In this document: positions 45,501 through 52,753 of the stretch, piece after piece | Numbering within the stretch: the first letter of the stretch is position 1 | How the letters are laid out: each line of letters starts with the position of its first letter | NCBI GenBank assembly: GCA_020632975.1 | Contig: JACKEL010000004.1 | Span: forward strand, 62,001-126,000 | DNA from: Myxococcales bacterium | GTDB lineage: Bacteria; Myxococcota_C; UBA6777 | Reading direction: 5' to 3' | DNA length: 64,000 nt | Notes under the pieces: generated by a model | Databases searched by the model: none | Seen by the model: only the letters and a program-made list of their open reading frames with translations | What the model was told of the DNA's origin: nothing | Program-made: the position numbers and the translations under genes

Positions 45501-46092
45501 CGACATTGCGTAGCCGCGCGTCATCTTCTTCTCGGATGATCTCGATCAAAAGGGGGGTCGATGACCAAGAAGGCGCACCAAAATATCCGATCAGAAGGAC
45601 GGCTGCGGTGCGCTTGGCGTCGGGGGCTGTGGGATCTTGGGCGATGGCATTGACTGTAGGCAGCAGACTCGGACCTATCCTGAGAAGGACATCCACGGTC
45701 GCCAAGCGCAAAGGACCCGAAGCATAGGCAAGGATCTCAAGGAGTTCTGGGGCGGCAGGAAGCGCAGCGTGCTTCAAGGGGCGAAGCAAGCGCAACACTT
45801 CGCGTCGCAGCCTAGGGTTGGGGCTTCGCAAGGCTTTACGCAGCCAAGGCAAAGCTCGTGGTCCTTGGGCGCGAAAGTATTGTTGCGCTTGTTTGCGTCT
45901 TTCTGGAGATGAGCGGACAAGATTGCGAAGGTGCTCAAGCGGCGAACCTACGGGAGAAGCTGCGGCTTCGTTCCCGAAAAAAAACAGGCCCCACAAAAGG
46001 AACAACCACAAAGGATTCGTGTCGTGTTGCGTTGTTAAACGGCGAGGAAAAGAAGAAAGATGTGGTTCCTTCGGGGGTTTCACAAATTGCAC
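42493..46092 (-). CDS. Giant exported HEAT-repeat protein
   Basis: About 1199 aa if started at the GTG at 46092 (AAAGAAAGG upstream); the frame stays open to a TTG at 46158 and the start is uncertain. A hydrophobic segment (LWLFLLWGLFFFGNEAAA) about 28 residues in looks like a signal peptide. Then over 1000 residues of HEAT/PBS-lyase-like units of about 35-38 aa with patterns like AIPxLLxxL and VRRxAAxALGxxG (VRRSAAFALGSLGP, VRRYALTGLI, VRKLAIRTLKKISP, FVRWRAARAIGEIGP). The C-terminal about 70 residues are Ser/Pro/Thr-rich and encoded by degenerate short DNA repeats. Likely a large solenoid scaffold in the envelope. Its end overlaps the RluA gene by 18 bases. Confidence 0.8.
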   Translation of the reverse strand: MQFVKPPKEPHLSSFPRRLTTQHDTNPLWLFLLWGLFFFGNEAAASPVGSPLEHLRNLVRSSPERRKQAQQYFRAQGPRALPWLRKALRSPNPRLRREVLRLLRPLKHAALPAAPELLEILAYASGPLRLATVDVLLRIGPSLLPTVNAIAQDPTAPDAKRTAAVLLIGYFGAPSWSSTPLLIEIIREEDDARLRNVAIWAVGRIGPLAKQAIPILLYALTVRRLTKNTIVALSKMGPAVLPHLRPLLYSPSPHMRRRIIKVVGHLGSIGFSLRLPLINSLNDHYPSIRRAAAKSLLAMGPRVIPALRLAIREGHWRKKANIAYTIGLFKEKAIPAQGELVQAAQDPAWQVRRSAAFALGSLGPQARQASTALFGLLYDPSFRVRQHSLIALKKLHLPMKELQPPIEKLFETSRDPYDLHLGLQLLTVPSLRTKRLAAARKLLRFAKMVRQIDDALKEIRSFGPAAVSALPELMDAIERRELASQQREISRTLLAIGAPALPMLLSILRGKHHQLQRRTLQVAGYLRGFSEKILPELKRLSKDSPFHIASTAMLSLGRLRQKGKAGLPVLRLALYSKDYRYRLTASRSLRMMGDAAESLLPDIQVLTHDIHWGIREQAMRLLGQLPLSSKNRSNVFERLQQGLLDEDQIVRRYALTGLIQQGYPSELLRRILHRHLLDSSYKVRKLAIRTLKKISPQEDPQKLIRAYRRAQRFVMRRALPPKQRQLALYVDRAPNQQVLARWGEIEALGTKGLSLLRYTLTHHRRSVQIQTLQTLYKMGSVVSPLFPNAIALMGNPRTDSQVQRGLIRLLQQDIRHALPLLKQALHSPDVKIAREACATLADIPQYTSSLIPSLIFTLRRRYVWNEARRALIQQKQKALPLLFQALDHPHLLIRARILEILSHQPQHLMPILPKLRAALKHPFLQMRWKATDTLQKIGPAALPALPDLIPLLHDRESFVRWRAARAIGEIGPRAAKAIPALLRRLDTKDRRLKKYLRLSLKKIGGPQDPKQLFQSLQHPLPDVRAYAARILAQLQEDAAPALPTLQKAFRDPSQKVRKLAILAYAQIAPPSAKSLSTLLNGMLDAHPTEHPAYHLALRALLKRNPNLADSLQPLQSSSLRPLREAAKLALAQEPVDAPTSQPSSRPTSSTSQPSSSTLRPTSLQPTSLRPFSPTSQPSPPPKKPIYPTSQPMLRSRPLR

Positions 46093-46219
46093 TACACAAA
46101 CCCTTTCTTTTGGTTCGCACCATGGAGACAGTTGATGTCGTGTAGTGTAGGTTCGCAAACCTTACATCTCAAGGCCCGCGTGAGGGGTTCATGCCCGAAA
46201 ACATCCAAGAACTGGGTAC

Positions 46220-46248
46220 TTGACGTCGAGGAAGCGCTTTGCTACGCA
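46220..46248 (+). promoter_or_regulatory. Candidate promoter for the gene at 46359
   Basis: TTGACG (46220-46225), a 17-base spacer and TACGCA (46243-46248). The -35 overlaps one arm of an inverted repeat, TTGACGT (46220-46226) and ACGTCAA (46257-46263), that brackets the -10, a plausible repressor arrangement. Confidence 0.35.
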
Positions 46249-46358
46249 AAAGCTACACGTCAAAGAGCAGGCTTTCACGCCTCCCTTTTGTTGCGGTTTC
46301 CTTGCCACAAGCAAAAGTTCACTCGTGGTTTGTTTGGTGTTGGACGATAGGAAAAAAG

Positions 46359-47666
46359 ATGAGCCAGATTAAGAAGACTCCTGAACGGATGCCTACGAAC
46401 TTTTCCACGCCCATCTCTTCGGGCACACTGAGCCAACAAGCTGGGGCCCAAGAGATCACCACGCCTGTTCGCGCAGAGGTTGGGGCGGATGGCAAAGTGG
46501 TTCAGCGTTGGAATCGCTTTCTCAACGAAAGCCAGCCAGGTTCAGTGTCTCTTGTGGCCGAAGAACACGCAACAAACGATATGGCGCGCAGTGTACTCCG
46601 CCATCAAATCCAAGCGAGCCTTGTGGATCTGCATGAAGATGGACCTTCTGGGAACCGCTCATGGCAAACCACGGGTATCCCCGCTTGGGATCAACAAATC
46701 GATCAGTGGGTGGACAAGATGATCTTCGATCCCCGCGAAGGGCTTGGGATGCCCGGACGCGAAGGGAAACGCGGTTCACTGAGCTTGCGCTCGGATGCTG
46801 CTGTCCAAGCCTCAACAGCGGGCACACCCACACAAGCCCCCATGGACGTGACTTCGATGATGTTGCGTCAGTATGGTGCACAGGGCCAAACTCTCGGTGA
46901 GATCGGCGGCGCTGTCGTCGACAAAAGTGGCTCTTTTTTCCAACAAACGCCTTTTGGGAATCTCTCTGGTTCAGGTTCTGCGACGCTGTTTGGTGCAAGA
47001 GCGCGGGCCTACGGGGATGTTGACCCCAATGCTTTGGCAGCAGAGTTTGGTGTCGAAGCCAACGTGACGCTTGCAGATGTTCGTGGCCAAGTGAACTTCT
47101 CTCAAGAACAGTCCCTTGCGGGATTTACGCTTGGGCGACAAACGCAGGTCGAAGGACGCTTGTACGCAGGGGCCGATGCTTGGGTGGATACACGCGTCTC
47201 GCTACTCAATGGACCGCGCCTGAAAGTGGGGGCAGGAGCCTTTGCAGGTGCCAGTGCAGAACTCGCAGGGTCCGAAACTTTCTCTCTCAATGGACGACAA
47301 GTTGGAGGTGGCTTCGTTTCGGCCAAAGCATGGGCTGGTGCAGGTGCCAAACTCGATATCGACATGGGCATCGAAAATGGAAAGTTGAACTTCCGTTTTG
47401 ATGTAGGGGCCGCGCTAGGCGTTGGTTTGGAACTCGACTTTGGATTTGAAGTGGACTTCAACGAGATCGCAGGGGTGGTCAAAGACGCTGTGAAAGGTGT
47501 CATCTCCAAGTTCTTGCCATTCCTCAATGATCCTGGGGTCCAAGGCTCTTCTGCACAACAACAAATGACCGAGCAGATGTTCAATGAGATCATGCTTGAG
47601 TTGCAGATGAGCATGATGCGATGCCAAGAGATCTTCAGTGAAAATGTCGCAGGATACGAGGCTTAA
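46359..47666 (+). CDS. Gly/Ala-rich protein without signal peptide, function unknown
   Basis: 435 aa from ATG 46359 (AGGA at 46349-46352). The N-terminal about 110 residues are polar with Ser/Thr/Pro (ERMPTNFSTPISSGTLSQQ); there is no signal peptide. Residues about 160-400 are Gly/Ala-rich with alternating small and aromatic or charged residues (AEFGVEANVTLADVRGQVNF, EGRLYAGADAWVDTRVSLL, GAGAFAGASAELAGSETF, KLNFRFDVGAALGVGLELD), which suggests a beta-solenoid or membrane-inserting beta sheet. The last 50 residues are helical and Met/Gln-rich. Not recognised. A TPR protein follows 52 bases later, possibly its chaperone. The shape resembles a secreted effector or pore-former, but that is speculation. 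Confidence 0.75.
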   Translation: MSQIKKTPERMPTNFSTPISSGTLSQQAGAQEITTPVRAEVGADGKVVQRWNRFLNESQPGSVSLVAEEHATNDMARSVLRHQIQASLVDLHEDGPSGNRSWQTTGIPAWDQQIDQWVDKMIFDPREGLGMPGREGKRGSLSLRSDAAVQASTAGTPTQAPMDVTSMMLRQYGAQGQTLGEIGGAVVDKSGSFFQQTPFGNLSGSGSATLFGARARAYGDVDPNALAAEFGVEANVTLADVRGQVNFSQEQSLAGFTLGRQTQVEGRLYAGADAWVDTRVSLLNGPRLKVGAGAFAGASAELAGSETFSLNGRQVGGGFVSAKAWAGAGAKLDIDMGIENGKLNFRFDVGAALGVGLELDFGFEVDFNEIAGVVKDAVKGVISKFLPFLNDPGVQGSSAQQQMTEQMFNEIMLELQMSMMRCQEIFSENVAGYEA

Positions 47667-47718
47667 GACTTTTTGAAGGTTGGACTTCCACCAGCCTCTC
47701 CTTTCATAAGGACCCGTC

Positions 47719-48909
47719 ATGCCCGAAGTACACTTTGTTGAGGGGTTGCGCGAGGCGATCCAAAAAGGTGACTTTGCCCAAGCGATCGGGTTGATTCAGC
47801 AACAACTTAGAAAAACACCCGAAGACACCGAGCTTTCCCTTGAGCTAATTCGATTGTTCTTGCGCGTCGGGGATCTTGAACCCGCCAAAGCTTTGCTTGC
47901 GCGACTTCACACAAAAGCCGCCGATCATCCCCAATATGTCGCTCTTTTGGGGATGTCTGCACAATTACAAGACCAGGCTCCAGAAGCGATGTTGCGCTAC
48001 GAAGAGGCCCTTGCGCTGCAACCAAGCTTGTTGTGGGCACGCGCAAACCTCGCTTCTTTGCTCGTTGAGGCCGGTCGATACGACGAAGCCCAACCGCATC
48101 TCCAACAGCTTTTGGAACAAGAACCGAGCTACTACCCCGCTCGTTTCCATCAGATCCGCAGTGCCCTCGCTGCGGGTGAACCCCAAGAAGCCCGCAAGAT
48201 CCTGATCGATCTTCTTCGACAGCAGCCTTTGCTTGTGCAGCCGTATGTCTTGCTTGCGGAGTTCCTTGTACGCGAGCAAAACGGCGAAAAAGCCATCGAA
48301 CTTCTCTTGATGGGACTCCAGATCAATCCCTTGGCCCACCCGCTGCGAGAAAGTTTGGCCCGCCTCTACACTGTGATGAGCGACCCTGAAGCAGCCTTTG
48401 GGATACGTCTCGAACTTTCACGATTGCGCGGACTTTCGACGGACTTTTTGGAACTGGGGCTTGCGGCCCTGCGGAAAGGCGCGCCACCACTGGCTTTGGT
48501 GGCTTTTACCAAAGCCCACAAGCTGGACCCCCAAGACTGGCGACCACTTTACAACCTCGCTGAGATCTTCCGCACATCCGACCGAATGGGACAGGCGATG
48601 AGCCATTATGAGCGTGCGGCTTCTATCGTCCGTGATGAACGCATCTTGAATGGGTGGGCTTTGTGCTTTTTGGAGCGAGAAGACGCGAAGGAGGCGGACT
48701 TTCAACAAGCTGAACGCCTTCTCGAAGAGGCCCTTGCACTGTCCCCCCAACGCTACGAAGCGCGGCTCAACCTTGCGCTTGCACTTTCTCAGCAAAAGCG
48801 CTACCCAGACGCTCTCAAAGCCCTCGAACCCTTGCTTTCCCTCGAAGATTCCCCCCTCCAAGAGCGTGTCACAGCGCTTCATCAAGAATTGCTTGATCTC
48901 TGTAAGTAG
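47719..48909 (+). CDS. TPR-repeat protein
   Basis: 396 aa, ATG 47719 with AAGGA upstream. No signal peptide or TM helix. Roughly ten tetratricopeptide units run the full length, e.g. AIQKGDFAQAIGLIQQQLRK, APEAMLRYEEALALQPSLLW, ARANLASLLVEAGRYDEAQP, GQAMSHYERAASIVRDE and EARLNLALALSQQKRYPDAL. It is a cytosolic protein-protein scaffold. It follows the Gly/Ala-rich gene by 52 bases on the same strand, so the two are probably co-expressed and may interact. Confidence 0.82.
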   Translation: MPEVHFVEGLREAIQKGDFAQAIGLIQQQLRKTPEDTELSLELIRLFLRVGDLEPAKALLARLHTKAADHPQYVALLGMSAQLQDQAPEAMLRYEEALALQPSLLWARANLASLLVEAGRYDEAQPHLQQLLEQEPSYYPARFHQIRSALAAGEPQEARKILIDLLRQQPLLVQPYVLLAEFLVREQNGEKAIELLLMGLQINPLAHPLRESLARLYTVMSDPEAAFGIRLELSRLRGLSTDFLELGLAALRKGAPPLALVAFTKAHKLDPQDWRPLYNLAEIFRTSDRMGQAMSHYERAASIVRDERILNGWALCFLEREDAKEADFQQAERLLEEALALSPQRYEARLNLALALSQQKRYPDALKALEPLLSLEDSPLQERVTALHQELLDLCK

Positions 48910-48965
48910 TCATTTTTTAAGAAAAGACTTGCCTTCCTTGTGTCCCGCCCTCATCAAACTCTCTC

Positions 48966-50525
48966 TCAAGGTTCAGGTGTGGGCCAGGTCCCAAGCGCTT
49001 TTTGAACCTCAGCGGCCACAGAACGCAGCGCAAGGCCGCTGTGTTGTCGATAGAGGAATCGCCCAGCCTCCAGGTCCAAACTCCACCAAGCAGAGCCTGT
49101 CGCAGCGTACAAGACGCCTTTGTGAAGTTGATCAGGGTGCAGGGGGGGAAAGTCGCCCGCGATCTTTTGAACATCGTCTTCGACTTGCCAAGCACTGCGG
49201 AAAGTCCCGCGTCGCGCATCAAAGAGCAACATCACGCGATTGGTTTTTTTCCATGGGAGCGGCAAGATGATGTTGTAACCATCGCGCAAGACTTCCCCCG
49301 CGATGATCGGTGATTTGATGCGGTGAGGCTTGCTGAGCCAGTGGATGCTTCTTTTTTGTAAGTCGAGGATCATCAGTCTTTTTTGTAAGGGATCGGCCAA
49401 TCCTCGCAACCACAGCGGCAAAAAGCGAAAGTGCAGTTCGTGCCAAGCAGAAGCGTTTGGGCGGATCTGACCCCATGTGTCGTAAAAGTTGGCGACCGCG
49501 TAACCTTTGGGCAGGGGGATGTCTTTCTTTTGGTCGCGCAAAAGGTCGAGTACACGGAGCTTTCGGATCGGGAGGGCAGTTCCATTGTTTCCGATCCACA
49601 AAGCATCGCTGCTCAAACCTACCAACACACGGTTGGGATCGAAGTCTTTGACTGCAAAAGCTTTGCCTTCCCTTGTTGCGACGGTGAGTTGATCCAACTG
49701 CGTATCATAGCGCGACCAAAGCTGCACCCTGCTTTGACCTTCCCAACGAAATCCCCAAAGGGCCTCCCCCCATTGGTACAAACGCCCAGACATCGGGATG
49801 GTTCGCAGCCCTCCGTTTTTCAGGTGGATGCGATGAAGGTGCCCTGGTTGCTGTAAGTACAAGTCGCCTTGATGGACTCTTGGCGCACGCAAAGCGCTGC
49901 CTGGAAGGGGCCGATCCCAACGTACACGCCCATCCTTGGGGGAAAGTGCAAGGAGGCGTTGAAGCCGTTTGTTGCGTTGGTGTCGCAAGAGCAACAGAGG
50001 GCCTTGGGGTGTGCTGTAAAGCCCCAAGTATAGAGACCAATCGAAGCCTTTGGGGAGTTTGTACTGCCACAAGCTGCGGCCATCTTTACGAGACAATGCC
50101 TCCAAACTGGTGTTATGGGCTCGTCCAATATAGATATTTTCTGCATCATGTGTCAGTAATCTTCGCTGAAGGCTGGGAGTACGACGAGGTTGCCAACGAT
50201 CGATCTGGGTTTCCCATGTCTTTTTAGGGGTTTGCTTGAGATTCCAACGCCACAAAGCAAGCTTGGTTTTTTTGGGGCCAGAGACGCGCAGCACCAAGAG
50301 TTCGTGGGTGTCTTTGCTTGCGATGCTCAGTGGAAGGAGGGCGCGAACCCCAGGTCCCAAAGACGGAGGCGGGGGAGGTGTGGGCTGGGTGCGTTTTGGC
50401 TCTATCGGGGCCGTTCTTTGTGGGGCGCGCGTCGTTGTGGAACCCGCACAAGTCGAGGTGCTGCTCACCCACAGTCCGCCTCCCATCCATCCCAAGATCA
50501 ACCAACTCAGTCTCCAAATCGTCAT
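48966..50525 (-). CDS. Exported PQQ-like beta-propeller protein
   Basis: 519 aa from ATG 50525 (MTIWRLSWLIL), preferred because a signal peptide begins immediately and GGGA precedes it; upstream ATG 50558 is possible. After a Thr/Pro-rich linker the protein is a beta-propeller with PQQ/quinoprotein-like blades: IGRAHNTSLEALSRKDGRSL, LLALSPKDGRVRWDRPLPGS, VHQGDLYLQQPG, LFDARRGTFRSAW and LYAATGSAWWSLDLEAG. No catalytic quinoprotein dehydrogenase motifs are seen, so a non-enzymatic, BamB-like or sensor role is more likely. Confidence 0.75.
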   Translation of the reverse strand: MTIWRLSWLILGWMGGGLWVSSTSTCAGSTTTRAPQRTAPIEPKRTQPTPPPPPSLGPGVRALLPLSIASKDTHELLVLRVSGPKKTKLALWRWNLKQTPKKTWETQIDRWQPRRTPSLQRRLLTHDAENIYIGRAHNTSLEALSRKDGRSLWQYKLPKGFDWSLYLGLYSTPQGPLLLLRHQRNKRLQRLLALSPKDGRVRWDRPLPGSALRAPRVHQGDLYLQQPGHLHRIHLKNGGLRTIPMSGRLYQWGEALWGFRWEGQSRVQLWSRYDTQLDQLTVATREGKAFAVKDFDPNRVLVGLSSDALWIGNNGTALPIRKLRVLDLLRDQKKDIPLPKGYAVANFYDTWGQIRPNASAWHELHFRFLPLWLRGLADPLQKRLMILDLQKRSIHWLSKPHRIKSPIIAGEVLRDGYNIILPLPWKKTNRVMLLFDARRGTFRSAWQVEDDVQKIAGDFPPLHPDQLHKGVLYAATGSAWWSLDLEAGRFLYRQHSGLALRSVAAEVQKALGTWPTPEP

Positions 50526-50680
50526 GAAGTCCCATATCCTTTGCGTGTAGAGGGTCATTTTGGGCTCAGTTTGCTTTGAGTGGAAGCGAATAGCAAGACC
50601 CACCGCAAAGACTTGTACTTAGGCTGTGGGGTTGTGTTATCGTGTGGGCGCGCTTTGATTTGTGAAGGAGACCTTTTGGC

Positions 50681-52699
50681 ATGACCGAGACGTCCACGCA
50701 ACGCATCTGCCCTCAGTGCCAAGCTCATCTACCCGTTGAGGCTCGTTTTTGCTTGTACTGTGGTGCTGTACAACCCCATTCACCCGCACAAGATATCGCT
50801 TCTTCGCGGCTCGCTGAAGAAAGTACCGCAGAGATGCCTGGAAAAAGTCCATCCTCTGCGCCCCAAGCCTTCTCGCAAGAAGCAAGCGGCAACAAGGCCC
50901 GTCCCTCTTCTCAAAAAGCAGGTGCCACCGTGGACTTGGGTGGTGTGACGTTGGTGGACCCGCCTCATGCGTCTTCTCGTCGTGAAAAAGCGACCCCAGC
51001 ACATAATGAAGAACCACGCACTTTCGAAGATATTGGTTCTGGATCGACATGGAGCCCTGTGGGTGCGCCGCTTTCCCCTGCGATGGGGACACCTTCTGGA
51101 GAGCGCTTTGATGGGCGTTTGCGTCCAGGGGATCGTCTTGGTGGGCATTATGAGATCTTGGACACGCTCGGCGAAGGTGGGATGGGCGTTGTGTATCGGG
51201 CCCAGGACCACAAAGCCCAACGCATCGTGGCGATCAAGACTTTGCACGCCAATCTTCTGGGCGATGGGGGCATCCGACAACGCTTCTTGCGCGAGGCCAA
51301 GGTGATGTCTTCGTGGTCACATCCACATATCGTTCAAGTCTATGATCGTGTGGATGAATCCTCGATCTTGGCGATGGTGATGGAACTTGTCGAAGGCATG
51401 ACGCTGACACAATACTTGCGACAGTGGGGAGGGCAGATGCCTTTCTCTGAGTTGCGTGAGGTGTTTTTGCCGCTGTTGGATGCCGTGGGAGAAGCCCACC
51501 ACCACGGCATTATCCACCGCGATATCAAGCCCGACAATGTGCTCTTGGCGCGCGGCACCAAACGAATGCACCCGAAGATCGCCGACTTTGGACTTGCAAA
51601 GATCCTCGAAGGGACCACCTACACCGTCACTGGCGCTTTGTTGGGGACATGTTTGTATATGTCCCCTGAACAAGCCCAAAGTCACCGTACCCTCGATCAA
51701 CGCTCGGATATCTACTCTCTTGGCATCTGCCTTTATCAGCTTTGCACGGGGCGATGCCCTTTTATGGATGCCAACCATTTTTCTCTGATGATGGCCCATG
51801 TGCACCAAGAACCCCCTTCGCCCAAGCTGTATCGCGACGATCTGCCCGCAGAATTAGAACAGTTGATCTTGGATGCAATCGCCAAAGATCCCGAGAAACG
51901 CCCTCAATCGTGCGAGGCGTTTCGTTCGCGTTTGGAAGATGCGCTCGATCATCTCCCTCCCACGGCACCTTCTTCTGGACCCCGCAACCTTTCGAGTGCT
52001 CTTACACACGCAGGAACGGAGATGTTGCTTGTCCCCGCAGGTTCTTTTTTGATGGGGAATGAGCGACGAGAGATCTTCTTAGACGATTTTTACATGGATA
52101 CTTACCCTGTGACCAACCAGCAGTTTCAGGTCTTTCTAGAAGCCACAGGATACGGCCCAAAAGATCGCGAAGCGCATCGTTTTCTTGTGCACTGGGGAGG
52201 AAGTCGAAAGTGCCCGTCATCACTTGCGGAGCATCCTGTTGTGTATGTCTCATGGCATGATGCAAGGGCGTATGCAGCGTGGGCTGGAAAGATGCTTCCT
52301 TCGGAGGCTCAGTGGGAAAAAGCGGCGCGTGGAGAAGATGGACGAAAGTACCCATGGGGCCGCGATGATCCTGACGATGCTCGCGCCAACTTCAATCGTC
52401 GCAACAAAGGGACGCGACCTGTTGAGGCGTCTGCCAAAGGTGCATCGCCTTATGGTCTTCGCGATATGGCGGGGAATGTCTGGGAATGGTGCGAAGATGT
52501 CGACGACCCGAGCTTTTATGCGAAGGGTCCTGAGCACAACCCCCGTAATCTCATGCGTGGTGAGGAAGCTCGATTCGTTTTGCGCGGTGGGTCGTGGATC
52601 TACAACGCACGAGCTTTACGAACCACCGCACGTTTTAGCCATGAACCCACCTCTCGCCTCGAAGATGTGGGCTTTCGCTGTGTCTTGCTACCTTCCTAA
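50681..52699 (+). CDS. Ser/Thr protein kinase fused to a SUMF1/FGE-like domain
   Basis: 672 aa, ATG 50681 with AAGGAG upstream. An N-terminal zinc ribbon has C10xxC13 and C24xxC27. After a disordered linker, the kinase domain starts near 155: LGEGGMGVVYRA (163-174), Lys186 in VAIKTL, HRDIKPDN (Asp281), DFG (302-304) and YMSPEQA. From about 440 to the end is an FGE-sulfatase (SUMF1) domain: MLLVPAGSFLMGNE, YPVTNQQF, HPVVYVSWHDARAYAAW, LPSEAQWEKAARG, GNVWEWCED and LRGGSW. No TM helix lies between, so the whole protein appears cytosolic. The same pairing exists in chlamydial Pkn1. Whether the SUMF1 part is catalytic is unclear. Confidence 0.92.
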   Translation: MTETSTQRICPQCQAHLPVEARFCLYCGAVQPHSPAQDIASSRLAEESTAEMPGKSPSSAPQAFSQEASGNKARPSSQKAGATVDLGGVTLVDPPHASSRREKATPAHNEEPRTFEDIGSGSTWSPVGAPLSPAMGTPSGERFDGRLRPGDRLGGHYEILDTLGEGGMGVVYRAQDHKAQRIVAIKTLHANLLGDGGIRQRFLREAKVMSSWSHPHIVQVYDRVDESSILAMVMELVEGMTLTQYLRQWGGQMPFSELREVFLPLLDAVGEAHHHGIIHRDIKPDNVLLARGTKRMHPKIADFGLAKILEGTTYTVTGALLGTCLYMSPEQAQSHRTLDQRSDIYSLGICLYQLCTGRCPFMDANHFSLMMAHVHQEPPSPKLYRDDLPAELEQLILDAIAKDPEKRPQSCEAFRSRLEDALDHLPPTAPSSGPRNLSSALTHAGTEMLLVPAGSFLMGNERREIFLDDFYMDTYPVTNQQFQVFLEATGYGPKDREAHRFLVHWGGSRKCPSSLAEHPVVYVSWHDARAYAAWAGKMLPSEAQWEKAARGEDGRKYPWGRDDPDDARANFNRRNKGTRPVEASAKGASPYGLRDMAGNVWEWCEDVDDPSFYAKGPEHNPRNLMRGEEARFVLRGGSWIYNARALRTTARFSHEPTSRLEDVGFRCVLLPS

Positions 52700-52753
52700 A
52701 TCTCGTGTCTTGCTATCTTTCTGATCCTTCGCTTCTCGCTACTTTCCCCGATC
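52681..52753. repeat. Imperfect ~25-bp tandem repeat spanning a stop codon
   Basis: Units begin TGTCTTGCTACCTTCCTAAA (52681), TGTCTTGCTATCTTTCTGAT (52706) and CTTCTCGCTACTTTCCCCGA (about 52732). The first encodes the last residues and stop of the kinase gene; the others fill the gap to the convergent gene at 52754. It is another gene-end duplication. Confidence 0.65.
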
